Assembly (NCBI GenBank): GCA_947493695.1
Contig: CANLSF010000001.1
Location: forward strand, 868,001-932,000
Reading direction: 5' to 3'
DNA: 64,000 nt
Origin: an uncultured Kiloniellaceae bacterium
GTDB taxonomy: Bacteria; Pseudomonadota; Alphaproteobacteria; Kiloniellales; Kiloniellaceae
Below, one piece after another: positions 28,463 through 37,776 of the stretch (positions within the stretch are counted from its first letter, which is position 1; each line of letters begins with the position of its first letter). A program made the translations under genes and the position numbers. Below the pieces are notes generated by a model. It was given only the letters and a program-made list of their open reading frames with translations. It was not told where the DNA came from and ran no database searches.

Positions 28463-30571
28463 ATGTTTGAAGTACATACAAAAGAAATCGAATGGGGCGG
28501 ACGCACCCTTAAACTGGAGACGGGCCGCGTTGCCCGTCAGGCCGATGGCGCTGTCATCGCAACTTACGGCGACACCGTCGTGCTCTGCACGGCTGTCGGC
28601 CAGAAATCACCCAAGCCGGGCATCGACTTCTTCCCGCTGACGGTGAACTACCAGGAAAAGACCTTTGCCGCAGGCAAGATCCCCGGCGGTTTTTTCAAGC
28701 GTGAAGGTCGTCCAAGCGAGAAAGAGACGCTGACGTCGCGTCTGATCGACCGTCCGCTACGTCCGCTCTTTGCCAAAGGCTATAAGAACGAGACCCAGGT
28801 GATCTGTACTGTGATCAGTCATGATCTCGAGAACGATCCCGACATCGTTGCTATGGTCGGCGCTTCGGCTGCCCTGACCATTTCCGGCCTGCCCTTCATG
28901 GGCCCGATCGGTGGCGCCCGCGTCGGCTATAAAGACGGCGAGTACATCCTCAACCCGCGTATGGATGAGATGGATGAGTCGGATCTCGATCTGGTTCTTG
29001 CCGGCACCAGCGAAGGTGTTCTCATGGTCGAGTCCCAGGCACAGGAGCTGCCTGAAGATGTCATGCTCGGCGCTGTGAACTTCGGTCACGAAGCCATGAT
29101 GCCTGTCATCAAGGCGATCATCGACTTGGCGGAGCGTTGCGCGCGTGAGCCACGCGACGTACCGCCACCACCTCCCGAAGTCGAAGCGCTGCGCGAGAAG
29201 CTGCTGGCAGGTGGCATTTCTGCCAAGCTGACCGAAGCTTACGGCGAAGCCGACAAGATGCTGCGTCAGGACAAGATTGCTGCGGTTAAAACCGACGCGA
29301 TTGCTGAGCTGAGTGAAGAAGAGCTGCCGATGGTTGGCGGTCTCTTCAAGTCCCTGGAAAGCGACGTGGTTCGTGGCAACATCCTGAAGGGTGAGCCCCG
29401 TATTGATGGCCGGACCACCAAGGATGTCCGTGCGATTGACTGTCAGGTCGGCGTTTTGCCGCTGACCCACGGTTCCGCCCTCTTCACCCGTGGTGAGACG
29501 CAGGCGCTGGTTACGACCACCCTGGGCACCGGTCAAGACGAGCAGATCATCGATCAGCTCGAAGGCAGCTATCGCGAGCACTTCATGCTGCACTATAACT
29601 TCCCGCCCTACTCGGTCGGTGAAGCCAGCTTCCTGAAGTCTCCGGGCCGCCGCGAAATCGGTCATGGTAAGCTCGCCTGGCGCGCTTCCCGTCCTCTGCT
29701 GCCCGCGAAGGAGGATTTCCCTTACACCATCCGCGTTGTTTCCGAGATCACCGAGTCCAACGGCTCGTCCTCGATGGCGTCGGTCTGTGGTGCGTCTCTC
29801 TCCATGATGGATGCCGGTGTTCCGCTCAAGAGCCCGGTTGCGGGTATCGCCATGGGTCTGATCAAGGAAGGCGACGACTTCGCAGTCATCTCCGATATCC
29901 TCGGCGACGAAGATCATCTCGGTGACATGGACTTCAAGGTTGCCGGTACCGACAGCGGTATCACCGCGCTGCAGATGGACATCAAGATCACTTCGATCAC
30001 CAAGGAGATCATGGAGATCGCTCTGGGTCAGGCGCGCGAAGGCCGTCTGCATATCCTGGGTGAAATGTCCAAGGCTCTGACCGACGCCCGTGACGGTGTG
30101 TCGGATCACGCGCCGCGCATCACCACCTTCCAGATCCCCAAGGATAAGATCCGTGAAGTGATCGGTACGGGCGGTAAGGTCATCCGCGAGATCTGCGAGA
30201 CCACTGGCGCGAAGGTCGACATCGAAGACGATGGCACGATCAAGGTTGCTGCGGTCGACCAGGAGCAGGGCGACGCTGCGATCAACTGGATCAAGTCCAT
30301 CACGGCTGAGCCTGAAGTGGGTGTGATCTATGACGGTAAAGTCGTCAAGATCATGGACTTCGGCGCTTTCGTGAACTTCATGGGCCCCCGCGACGGTCTG
30401 GTTCACATCAGTGAACTTGCCAAGGAGCGGGTTGGTGCTGTTGGTGACGTTGTCAAGGAAGGCGACCAGGTTAAGGTCAAGTGCATCGGCTTGGAGCGCG
30501 GCAAGGTCAAGCTCTCCATGAAACGCGTCGATCAGGAAACCGGTGCCGATCTGGAAGCTTCCGACGACTGA
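28463..30571 (+). CDS. pnp: Polyribonucleotide nucleotidyltransferase (PNPase)
   Basis: 702 residues. Two RNase PH domains (about residues 10-230 and 310-550), a KH domain (about 555-615, [17 protein letters not shown]) and an S1 domain (about 622-692, [20 protein letters not shown]). [20 protein letters not shown] and the second-core [17 protein letters not shown] are typical. It degrades RNA 3' to 5' using phosphate. The strong codon bias agrees with high expression. Confidence 0.98.
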   Translation: MFEVHTKEIEWGGRTLKLETGRVARQADGAVIATYGDTVVLCTAVGQKSPKPGIDFFPLTVNYQEKTFAAGKIPGGFFKREGRPSEKETLTSRLIDRPLRPLFAKGYKNETQVICTVISHDLENDPDIVAMVGASAALTISGLPFMGPIGGARVGYKDGEYILNPRMDEMDESDLDLVLAGTSEGVLMVESQAQELPEDVMLGAVNFGHEAMMPVIKAIIDLAERCAREPRDVPPPPPEVEALREKLLAGGISAKLTEAYGEADKMLRQDKIAAVKTDAIAELSEEELPMVGGLFKSLESDVVRGNILKGEPRIDGRTTKDVRAIDCQVGVLPLTHGSALFTRGETQALVTTTLGTGQDEQIIDQLEGSYREHFMLHYNFPPYSVGEASFLKSPGRREIGHGKLAWRASRPLLPAKEDFPYTIRVVSEITESNGSSSMASVCGASLSMMDAGVPLKSPVAGIAMGLIKEGDDFAVISDILGDEDHLGDMDFKVAGTDSGITALQMDIKITSITKEIMEIALGQAREGRLHILGEMSKALTDARDGVSDHAPRITTFQIPKDKIREVIGTGGKVIREICETTGAKVDIEDDGTIKVAAVDQEQGDAAINWIKSITAEPEVGVIYDGKVVKIMDFGAFVNFMGPRDGLVHISELAKERVGAVGDVVKEGDQVKVKCIGLERGKVKLSMKRVDQETGADLEASDD

Positions 30572-30595
30572 AAAGTCTGAAGCTTATCGTGATTG

Positions 30596-30627
30596 AAAGG
30601 GCGGGTGCATATTGCATCCGCTCTTTT
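30596..30627 (+). terminator. Rho-independent terminator after pnp
   Basis: GGGCGGGTGCA pairs with TGCATCCGCTC around a short loop, followed by seven T. It lies 25 bases after the pnp stop and ends the operon. Confidence 0.85.
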
Positions 30628-30776
30628 TTTGAGTTTTGTCTATGCCCCTGACGGGTGATTCATTAAAACGAGTGGCGCTCATTCAATCGTTTTCAGAGCG
30701 CCTCAAATTTGGTCAGTGTCTGATGCGCAGTTTTCCCGGGTTCAGTGGAAGGCGGTCAGGTTCCAGGGAGAAGCTT

Positions 30777-31520
30777 GTGTCAGGGATAGTGTCTCTTCCC
30801 CGGATTATGGGACATCGCGGTGCGGCGGCCTCGGCGCCTGAGAATACCCTGGTGGGCATTCGCAAAGCCGCTGCTTACGGAGCGACCTGGGTTGAGTTCG
30901 ATGTAAAGCTGACGGCGGACGGCATCCCGGTTCTGATGCATGACGACTCGCTCAAGCGCACCACCGGGCAAGACGTCCCGGCGTCCGAGCTGAGCCTTTC
31001 GGAGATGAAGAGATTAGACGCCGGTGGCTGGTTCGCGCCTGAATTTGCAGGTGAAACTGTCCCCACGCTGGAAGAGACTCTCACACTGCTGCACGCGCTT
31101 GGCATGTCGGCGAACATCGAAATCAAGCCATCGCCAGGTGAAGACGTCGATACGGTGACCCGGACCATAGCGGCCCTGGAGCGCAGCTGGCCTGCGTCCG
31201 CGCCGGCACCGCTGATGAGCAGCTTCTCCCGTAAAAGCCTGGAAGCACTGCAAAAACAGGCCCCTGACCTGCCGCGCGGCTATCTGGTTGAGGAGCTCCC
31301 CGAAGATTGGGCAGCGACCGCCGAAGCCCTCGGCTGCGCGACGATCCATCACTATGCGAAGGTGGTCACCGCGGCTCAGGTCGCGGAAACCAAGGCGGCG
31401 GGCTATGGCCTCGCGACCTATACGGTGAACGATCCGGAGCAGGCACGCCAGCTGATCGATTGGGGCATCGACTGCCTGATCACTGACGCGCCGGATGTCA
31501 TCGCGCAGGCGATTGCCTGA
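30777..31520 (+). CDS. Glycerophosphodiester phosphodiesterase
   Basis: About 247 residues. The GDPD domain starts with GHRGAAASAPENTLVGIRKA (catalytic His and metal Glu region), then EFDVKLTADGIPVLMHDDSLKRTT and later IEIKPSPGED. It splits glycerophosphodiesters to glycerol-3-phosphate and an alcohol; no signal peptide, so likely cytosolic. I start at GTG 30777, preceded by AGGGAG 6 bases upstream; the frame is open from 30636, but that part does not match the family. A RidA gene follows on the same strand. Confidence 0.9.
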   Translation: MSGIVSLPRIMGHRGAAASAPENTLVGIRKAAAYGATWVEFDVKLTADGIPVLMHDDSLKRTTGQDVPASELSLSEMKRLDAGGWFAPEFAGETVPTLEETLTLLHALGMSANIEIKPSPGEDVDTVTRTIAALERSWPASAPAPLMSSFSRKSLEALQKQAPDLPRGYLVEELPEDWAATAEALGCATIHHYAKVVTAAQVAETKAAGYGLATYTVNDPEQARQLIDWGIDCLITDAPDVIAQAIA

Positions 31521-31609
31521 CGCGTTTTGGGGGATAAGGGCGCTGATTCGGGGCTTTGGCTTTTCGAAATGTCTTACTTTTGTCACAGCAAATGCATTGA
31601 GGGTTACAG

Positions 31610-32020
31610 ATGAGCACAGCCGTAACGAAATTCATTACGCCGGAGGGCATCGCCGCCCCGGCTTCGAATTACAGTCACGGTGCTCTCGTGACCGGATCGC
31701 CGCGCCGGCTGCTGGTCTCCGGCCAGATCGGCCTTAATCCGGATGGGAGTCTTGCAGGGGGCAAGCCCGGCGATATGGCCGCCCAGATGGAACGCTGCTG
31801 GCAGAATTTATTCGCGATCCTTGAATCCGAAAACATGACCAAGAAAGACCTGATCAAAGTCACGGTCTATGTTACGCAAAGCGATGCGACGGCGCTTTAT
31901 CGCGACATCCGGGACCGGATGCTCGACGGCCATGCCCCCGCCGCGACCTACGTCGTGGTTGCCGGTCTGGCGAGCCCGGATTTTCTGGTCGAAATCGAGG
32001 GTGAAGCGGTCGCCGCCTGA
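31610..32020 (+). CDS. RidA family protein (enamine/imine deaminase type)
   Basis: 136 residues. The YjgF/RidA core shows LLVSGQIGLNPDGSL, MAAQMERCWQNLFAILES and KVTVYVTQSD; GHAPAATYVVVAGLASPDFLVEIEGEAVA is the C-terminal signature, although the catalytic Arg position reads Pro-Ala-Ala-Thr-Tyr here, where many true RidA deaminases carry Arg two residues after the Pro. It may therefore belong to a non-deaminase RidA subfamily. It lies 89 bases after the GDPD gene. Confidence 0.85.
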   Translation: MSTAVTKFITPEGIAAPASNYSHGALVTGSPRRLLVSGQIGLNPDGSLAGGKPGDMAAQMERCWQNLFAILESENMTKKDLIKVTVYVTQSDATALYRDIRDRMLDGHAPAATYVVVAGLASPDFLVEIEGEAVAA

Positions 32021-32513
32021 CAATCGGATTGCTGAAACACGGCGGTCGCGCAAGGCGGCACGAAAAAAAGGAAGCGGCGGCCCCCCGAGGGTATCCAAGG
32101 ACCGCCGCTTCGCGTGCCGTCAGTTCCAAGAGACCGTGCGGTTCTTACATAATCTGTGAGACGCGATCAGTCCCTCATTTGCGTGGGTAGAGGGTATTAC
32201 AGCTCCGTTGCTATGCCACACAACGTATAGCCTTGATGGCTGAGTCTGAAGAGGCAGTCGCCTGCCGGATCGGCCACTACCAATACCGCTCTACTGACGG
32301 CGCAGGTTCTGGCGCGTATCGCGTTTCATTGCATTCTCGGGCTCATGACCTCGAATACATCTGTTCGCTCGAACGCGACACGCTCTATTTGAATTGATGT
32401 GACGACTCGTCTGATTGCTGCAATCCCCCCCAATGCGGCCTCTGGGTTATTGCTAAATGCAGGCGCGATCACTGTCCAATGCTATGAATGTATCATCTGA
32501 TACAGAAACTATA
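32021..32513. other. Intergenic region between ridA-type and lysR genes
   Basis: 493 bases with no convincing gene. It holds the minus-strand terminator at 32063-32111 and a short dyad GTATCA-TC-TGATAC at 32489-32502. I looked for a tRNA around 32180-32290 and found none. Confidence 0.5.
32063..32111 (-). terminator. Rho-independent terminator, minus-strand direction
   Basis: GAAGCGGCGG (32071-32080) and CCGCCGCTTC (32102-32111) form a perfect 10-bp stem. The A-run at 32063-32069 becomes the U-tract when read on the minus strand, so it should end transcripts coming from the lysR-tct side, about 400 bases after the lysR stop. On the plus strand it may still block read-through from the ridA-type gene, but lacks a T-tract there. 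Confidence 0.65.
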
Positions 32514-33422
32514 TCAGGCCCTGCGCGCGTCGGCGTAGAAGCGGTCGTGCAAGGCCTGATGGACCTTGTCGGTAAGCGGATTCGACGAAGCCGTTTTACT
32601 GCGCGCCATGTAGTACTCGGTTGTGGACTGTTTCGGCATCCGGATGGGCTTCAGCACAACATTCGGAAAGATTGAGCCCCGCACGCATTCGGGCACCAGG
32701 GCAATCCCCTCGCCCGCGTTCACGAGTGAGAGGATCGTCAGGCTTTGCCCGATGAGCTGTACGATGTTCGGGCGGATGTTCCGCGCCGCAAAGACTTTGT
32801 TGAGAATCTGGTAGCCGTAGGCGCCGTCCCCGGGCGAGTACATGATGAAGTCCTGCCCGTTCAGATCCTGAAGACTAAACTCTTCCTGTTCCGCCAGGGG
32901 GTGTTCACGGGGAAGCGCGACGACGAAGGGAACACGGAATATGCGTGTCAGCTTCAGGAGCCGCTGATCGCCCGGTACGCGCATGATGCCAAGATCGATG
33001 CGTCCGGCGGGAAGCGCTTCGACCTGTTCGATGGTCTGCATCTCCTGCATCACAAGGTCGATGCCCGGCAGCGTCTCGCGCAGGGCTTTTACGATCAGCG
33101 GGATGAGCCCGACCGCGGCGATCGGAATGAAGCCGATCACAATGCTGCCTTCCGTTGCGCTCTCCGCCCGCCGTGCTGCCAGCGCCGCCGCCTCGGCTCG
33201 GCGGAGAAGGTCCTCTGCTTCGATCAGAAAGCGCTGTCCGGCCAGGGTAAGGCGTATTGCGCGCTCCGACCGGTCGAAGAGCTCTACGCCCAGTTCCCGT
33301 TCCAGAAGCTGTATCTGACGCGTCAGAGGTGGCTGGGTCATGTTCAGCGCCTTGGCGGCGCGGCGGAAGTTCATCTCGCCCGCGATGGTGATGAAGCTGC
33401 GCACCTGATTCAAATCGTACAT
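32514..33422 (-). CDS. LysR family transcriptional regulator
   Basis: 302 residues. N-terminal winged HTH (MYDLNQVRSFITIAGEMNFRRAAKALNM, then TQPPLTRQIQLLERELGVELF) and C-terminal effector-binding domain (about 90-295). It lies 106 bases downstream of tctA on the same strand, so it is likely the regulator of the tctCBA carboxylate transporter. The ligand is unknown but could be the transported carboxylate. Confidence 0.93.
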   Translation of the reverse strand: MYDLNQVRSFITIAGEMNFRRAAKALNMTQPPLTRQIQLLERELGVELFDRSERAIRLTLAGQRFLIEAEDLLRRAEAAALAARRAESATEGSIVIGFIPIAAVGLIPLIVKALRETLPGIDLVMQEMQTIEQVEALPAGRIDLGIMRVPGDQRLLKLTRIFRVPFVVALPREHPLAEQEEFSLQDLNGQDFIMYSPGDGAYGYQILNKVFAARNIRPNIVQLIGQSLTILSLVNAGEGIALVPECVRGSIFPNVVLKPIRMPKQSTTEYYMARSKTASSNPLTDKVHQALHDRFYADARRA

Positions 33423-33528
33423 AAGGGTGACCGGTCCTGCGTGATCGGTTTAGCGTGAAAGATCGTTCTGGTTCATGACGTAGACCCCTGGACTATAGAC
33501 TCGTTGGTCGATGGGCTACAGCCCCGCT

Positions 33529-35010
33529 TTAGCTCCGGCGGAGTGTTCGCCAGAGCGTCGCCGCGACATAGGCGATCGCGAGTGTGAGAAAAAAGGCGGA
33601 AACCGGCCGCTCGAAGAAGGGCAGGAACGAGCCGCGCGTTGTCATGAGGGCGCTTCTCATATTCTGCTCGATCATCGGACCGAGAATGAAGCCCAGGATC
33701 AGGGGCGGAAAAGGGTACTGGAACTTGAGCATGACATAGCCGAACGCACCGAAGGCGATCAGGGTATAGACGTCGAACATGCGGTTGTTCAGGGCAAAGG
33801 ACCCGATCACACACATGACCATGACGATCGGAAGAAGATACTGCCTGGGAACAGCCAGAAGCTTCACGAACTGCCGGATACCAAAGTAGCCGAGGAGCAA
33901 CATCATCACGTTCGCAACCAGCAACGCCACGAAGATCGCGTACACCAGCTCGCCGTTGATCTGAAACAGCAGGGGGCCGGGTTGGATGCCGTGGATCAGA
34001 AAGCCCCCAAGCAACATAGCGGTGACTGTATCGCCCGGAATGCCGAGCGTGATCAGCGGGATCATGGCCGCGCCGACACCGGCGTTGTTCGAGGACTCGC
34101 TTGCGACCAGTCCGTCGGCGATTCCCGTGCCGAAGGCTTCGGGTGTCTTGGAGCTGTTCTTAGCCGCGAGGTACGCCAGCAGGTTGGAAGTGCCGCTGCC
34201 GACGCCCGGCAGCAGGCCGATGCCGATGCCGATTGCGCTGGAACGGATCAGGTTGACGCCCTGGGATGTGAACGCGCGCCAGCTCATAGCAAAGAGGCGG
34301 GGCATGGCGAAAGCGGCAGGCGGCGTTTTCTTTTCGCGGCAAAGATTCTCGGCTTCCTTGAGGATTTCCGAGACAGCGAAGAGGCCGAGCAAAACCGGCA
34401 GGAGCGCCAGACCGGCGTCGAAATCAGGAATACCGAGGGTAAAGCGTTTGGTCCCGTCGATGGGGGCAATGCCGATCATCGCGAGCAGCAGGCCCAGAGC
34501 CGCGCTGGCCAAACCCTTGATCAGGCTTGTCCCGGCGAGACCGGCGACCAGAGTCAGAGCGAAGACGGATATCGAGAAGTACTCAAAGGTTCCAAAGCCC
34601 AGGGCCAGGTCCGCCAATGGCGGCGCCAGAAAGAAAAGTGCCAGACATCCAAGGACGGCGCCCAGAAACGAGAACAGCACGCCGATGCGCAGGGCCTGTC
34701 CCGCCTCGCCCCGTTGCGTCATGGGGTAACCGTCGAAGGTCGTGGCGATGGAGGAGGCTGTACCGGGAATATTGATGAGAATGGCGGGAATCAGACCACC
34801 GGATATCCCGCCGACGAAAAGCGCAACAAGTAGCGCCAGCGCCATGACGGGATCCAGGCCAAAGGTCATGGGCAGGAAGAGGGCAATGGCCATTGTGGCG
34901 CTCATACCCGGGATCGCACCGAATACCATGCCGACGCAGACGCCGGAGAAAATAAGCGCGAGCGCCAGCGGCGTGAGTATCAGATCAAAGCCGAGGGACC
35001 AGAGTTCCAT
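33529..35010 (-). CDS. tctA: Tripartite tricarboxylate transporter, large permease TctA
   Basis: About 493 residues, very hydrophobic with about 12 membrane segments. Signatures: GVCVGMVFGAIPGMSATMAI at the N-terminus, GGISGGLIPAILINIPGTASS, and GLLPGVGSGTSNLLAY in the second half; all typical for TctA. It is the transport channel of a TTT system driven by ion gradients. ATG 35010 is used; an upstream frame extension to 35061 lies within tctB and is not family-like. Stop-to-start gap with tctB is 10 bases. Confidence 0.94.
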   Translation of the reverse strand: MELWSLGFDLILTPLALALIFSGVCVGMVFGAIPGMSATMAIALFLPMTFGLDPVMALALLVALFVGGISGGLIPAILINIPGTASSIATTFDGYPMTQRGEAGQALRIGVLFSFLGAVLGCLALFFLAPPLADLALGFGTFEYFSISVFALTLVAGLAGTSLIKGLASAALGLLLAMIGIAPIDGTKRFTLGIPDFDAGLALLPVLLGLFAVSEILKEAENLCREKKTPPAAFAMPRLFAMSWRAFTSQGVNLIRSSAIGIGIGLLPGVGSGTSNLLAYLAAKNSSKTPEAFGTGIADGLVASESSNNAGVGAAMIPLITLGIPGDTVTAMLLGGFLIHGIQPGPLLFQINGELVYAIFVALLVANVMMLLLGYFGIRQFVKLLAVPRQYLLPIVMVMCVIGSFALNNRMFDVYTLIAFGAFGYVMLKFQYPFPPLILGFILGPMIEQNMRSALMTTRGSFLPFFERPVSAFFLTLAIAYVAATLWRTLRRS

Positions 35011-35020
35011 AAACTGCGCC

Positions 35021-35488
35021 TTACCAGATACCGGTGCTAGGCAGGACCAGCCCGAAGGCAAAGGTGAAGAGCGCGTAGACTGAAATCGTGGTGATTACCG
35101 ATATCGCGCCGGCCATTTTCCAGCTGCGTTCAGCGTTCGGAGAGAGCAGATAAATCTGCAACGTCAGGAAGACGAGCGTGGCGGGAAGAAAGCCGACCAG
35201 TGAAAGCCCCGCGCAGTATCCGAGGATCAATGCCAATGTGAATCCCACCCGGGAAGACACAGGAGCGTTTGTGTCTTCTTCAGGCCGGTCTTTTCCACTG
35301 CGCCGAACTCCCTGATAGATGATGATTGCGGCGAGCCCCCCAAGTGCCGTTGTCACGACCTCGGGAAGAAACCCGGAATCGACGCCGATTGGAAACCTGG
35401 CCGGGATCGCGCGTGCTGTCAGGTAGAGCACGATAGCCAGAAGAAGCAGGAAAAGGCCTGAGGCTATATCTCTGAAAGCCGCGCGCAC
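35021..35488 (-). CDS. tctB: Tripartite tricarboxylate transporter, small permease TctB
   Basis: 155 residues with four predicted membrane segments (about 10-27, 40-60, 84-120, 130-150). GFLPEVVTTALGGLAAIIIY is the usual TctB start region. It is the small membrane subunit of the TTT system between tctC and tctA. The middle loop (about residues 65-80) is charged. Confidence 0.9.
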   Translation of the reverse strand: MRAAFRDIASGLFLLLLAIVLYLTARAIPARFPIGVDSGFLPEVVTTALGGLAAIIIYQGVRRSGKDRPEEDTNAPVSSRVGFTLALILGYCAGLSLVGFLPATLVFLTLQIYLLSPNAERSWKMAGAISVITTISVYALFTFAFGLVLPSTGIW

Positions 35489-35544
35489 ATCATTCCTCTC
35501 CTCTCTTCGCTTAAAGCCGGTGTCCGGTCAAACACCGCGCGTGA

Positions 35545-36501
35545 TCAAAACTTGAAACTGTTGATGGTCTTTTCTTCCCGGCTCAGAAACGATCCGGCTT
35601 CTTCACTGCAGAGGTAGAAAGGTTCCTGCCGATAGGTATCTCTCAGTTCCTGTGCATAGGCCTTGTTTTCACCGATGATTTTCCCCGCCGTGCTGGAGAG
35701 TTTGGCAACGACATCGGGATCAGTACCCTTGGGAAAGGCCATGAAGTAGACGGATTGAAACTTTACGTCGGCGTAGCCTGCGTCGAGGAATGTGGGAATA
35801 CCGGGCAACGCCTCATTTTTTTCCGAGGCAAGCGTGGCGAGTGCTCTCAGTTTCCCTGACTCGAGATAAGGTAAGACCTGCCCGAGAGGGTTTTGGGATA
35901 CGTCTACATTTCCGCCCAGAACCGCTGTCAGGCGGTTCGAAGAGCCGCCTACATCGACAAAATTAAATCCGCCTCCTGCCGCTTTGTTGATCATCGAGCC
36001 AACAAGATAGGTGGTCGCGCCGATGTTGGTGGTCAGGTCGATTGATCCAGGCTTGGCCGAGGAGGCCGCCATCAGTTCTTCGATCGATTTCCAGGGGGCG
36101 TCGTCTTTCACCACGATCACCCCACCCGGCTCGCGGCCGACGATGGCGGCAAGTGTCATATCGCGAAATGAAAACTCAGCCAGGCCGGTCGCCGTATTCA
36201 CCAGCATCGCGGAATGAAAGAAAAGAAGGGTCTGGCCATCCGGTCTGGCATTAAACACCTGCCGGGCGCCGATGCTGCCGCCGGCACCGGCAACATTGAT
36301 GATCGGCAGGGAGACACCGAGTTCGGGCTCGAGGTATTTCGCCAGCAGGCGCGCGTTGAAGTCCGTATCGCCGCCTGCCTTGAAGGGCACAATAATTTTG
36401 ACCGGCTTCTGTGGCCAGTCCGCAGCCTGTGTTGCACCCGTTATGAACGCGGCAACGGCGAGGAAAACCATGGGCACGGAGAGCTTCAGATGGCGAAACA
36501 T
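35545..36501 (-). CDS. tctC: Tripartite tricarboxylate transporter, substrate-binding protein (TctC/Bug family)
   Basis: 318 residues with an N-terminal signal peptide (about 1-26, cut likely after TQA). Mature part begins WPQKPVKIIVPFKAGGDTDFNARLL, the Bug-family start; GAGGSIGARQV follows. The protein would bind a carboxylate in the periplasm and deliver it to TctAB. GDTDFN replaces the more usual GGxxDxxAR pattern only slightly. The substrate is not predictable. First gene of the tctCBA-lysR run. Confidence 0.93.
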   Translation of the reverse strand: MFRHLKLSVPMVFLAVAAFITGATQAADWPQKPVKIIVPFKAGGDTDFNARLLAKYLEPELGVSLPIINVAGAGGSIGARQVFNARPDGQTLLFFHSAMLVNTATGLAEFSFRDMTLAAIVGREPGGVIVVKDDAPWKSIEELMAASSAKPGSIDLTTNIGATTYLVGSMINKAAGGGFNFVDVGGSSNRLTAVLGGNVDVSQNPLGQVLPYLESGKLRALATLASEKNEALPGIPTFLDAGYADVKFQSVYFMAFPKGTDPDVVAKLSSTAGKIIGENKAYAQELRDTYRQEPFYLCSEEAGSFLSREEKTINSFKF

Positions 36502-37029
36502 GGCGTTCTCACAATTGATGGCCGTACCGGAGGTTCCAGTACGCTCAGATTGAATCAGGCGCGGTTTTTATCCAGTGCATACCGCGCTTTGCTCTTTAAA
36601 CGCGACCCCGGAGTATCGGTCGAATAGTCGGGTTCGATGGCAGACGACACACACCAAATGCGGGTAGATCAGATAACTAACGCGATTTCGCTGCATCGTC
36701 TAGCAGTGTACGGACAAAAAACCTTGAGCATCAGAAGCGCCACCGCATTCTGCCTGGATAAAACCTTCAAATTCACGGCTCTGTATCGTCCAGTGTGGAT
36801 CAATTGATACATTTTTTATATCAAATGATCCAAATCTAATATTGGACAAAAATCACACCCGTAAATATCAATACACAAACAATCTCTCGAAGATGAATCG
36901 TAAACGGCGGCAACTATGTTCTCGTCGCGAACGTCCGAGCCATCAACTGGTGAGGCCCGTCATGCGCAGGGCGTCACCTCGAAAATTCCTGCTGTTCCGA
37001 TCTTTCCGTGATTAAACTGGAGTAAAGCG
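36502..37029. other. Divergent intergenic region, tctC promoter side
   Basis: 528 bases with no gene, AT-rich between about 36770 and 36900. It must hold the promoters of tctC (leftward) and of the His/Cys-dyad gene (rightward). The clearest element is the dyad at 36798-36830. Confidence 0.5.
36798..36830. promoter_or_regulatory. Candidate operator: 12-bp dyad with 9-base spacer
   Basis: GATCAATTGATA (36798-36809) and TATCAAATGATC (36819-36830) are inverted copies with one mismatch, around an AT-only-but-one spacer. It lies about 300 bases before tctC and 200 before the rightward gene. The size fits a dimeric regulator, and the LysR protein of this locus is one candidate. Confidence 0.4.
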
Positions 37030-37680
37030 GTGCCCAATAAAGCCCTCATCTTCATGCCCTATGATCCCAACGACGAAGCCTATTTTGCGATCAGGCACGA
37101 ATACGCCGACAATGGAAAATTCGAGAAAAACAAGAAGGTCAAGGAGTACCTCCTCGGCAAGGGATACTCTGTCAACATCGCCTGGTACAGCGGGAAGAAA
37201 CTTCCTGACGTGTCGAGTTTTAACAACGGTGAGATTTACATTCGCGGCCATGGCATGGCGGGTGAACCCACAATCAAGGGTGCAAAATCATTCGCTGAGG
37301 AAGTTGACTACAAAACCGTTCTGAAGCGTCTGAAAGAATCCGGTCTCTCGCAAAGCTATCAGGGTGAGATCCACTGTTTTAACTGCCATAGTGCTGAACA
37401 TAGCTCCGATAAAAAAGGAGAGCCCTACGCGGTGTTGTTCGGCGACCACATGTTTACCGAGGGCTTTCGCGCCTGCAGTTACTATGGTTATCTCGGTTCA
37501 TTGGACTCCTTCGCAAAGGAGGGGAGTGCAGGCACAAATATCTACGCGCGGACGCACTCCGCCCATGAGTTGGGCACCTGGGACCAGGCCAGAGTCAGGG
37601 TCTATCCGAAGGTCAAGCTCAGAAGCAACTTTCAGCGCTTCAAGTCGTACGTCCGGAAAAAGTCCAGTCGCTACATGTGA
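37030..37680 (+). CDS. Uncharacterised protein with a His/Cys dyad (possible caspase-fold / clan CD-like)
   Basis: 216 residues, no signal peptide or membrane segment. I do not recognise a family. Visible pattern: a strand-like EIYIRGHG (His74) followed after about 40 residues by a strand-like GEIHCFNCHS (Cys116, Cys119), then FRACSYYGYLGSL. His-Gly and a later Cys after hydrophobic strands is the layout of clan CD cysteine peptidases (caspases, C11, C80). The N-terminal ALIFMPYDPNDEAYF could be the first strand. The C-terminus is strongly basic (RSNFQRFKSYVRKKSSRYM). GTG start with GGAG 8 bases upstream. Function is open; the dyad could also be structural. Confidence 0.65.
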   Translation: MPNKALIFMPYDPNDEAYFAIRHEYADNGKFEKNKKVKEYLLGKGYSVNIAWYSGKKLPDVSSFNNGEIYIRGHGMAGEPTIKGAKSFAEEVDYKTVLKRLKESGLSQSYQGEIHCFNCHSAEHSSDKKGEPYAVLFGDHMFTEGFRACSYYGYLGSLDSFAKEGSAGTNIYARTHSAHELGTWDQARVRVYPKVKLRSNFQRFKSYVRKKSSRYM

Positions 37681-37705
37681 GCTGGCGGTTTCGGCGGGAA
37701 ACCAG

Positions 37706-37734
37706 CGCAGGCTGGCCCAAGATACCAGCCTGCG
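37706..37734. terminator. Hairpin between convergent genes
   Basis: CGCAGGCTGG (37706-37715) and CCAGCCTGCG (37725-37734) form a perfect 10-bp stem with a 9-base loop, 25 bases after the plus-strand stop and 42 before the minus-strand stop. The T-content after it (TGTTCTGT) is weak. Likely a transcript-end hairpin for one or both genes. Confidence 0.5.
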
Positions 37735-37776
37735 TGTTCTGTCAGATGTGCCGACGCATCGTGCAATGCTCAGACC

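Noticed and set aside
28757-30406. 549-codon open frame on the minus strand
   Set aside because: Shadow of the strongly biased pnp gene; composition is rich in Asp/Arg/His/Gly as expected for an antisense frame.
32160-32300. Possible tRNA after the ridA-type gene
   Set aside because: No GGTTCGAATCC-like T-arm and no acceptor pairing were found.
33511-34833. 440-codon open frame on the plus strand
   Set aside because: Antisense to tctA, which is a clear transporter gene; the product is low-complexity Glu/Gln/Arg/His sequence.
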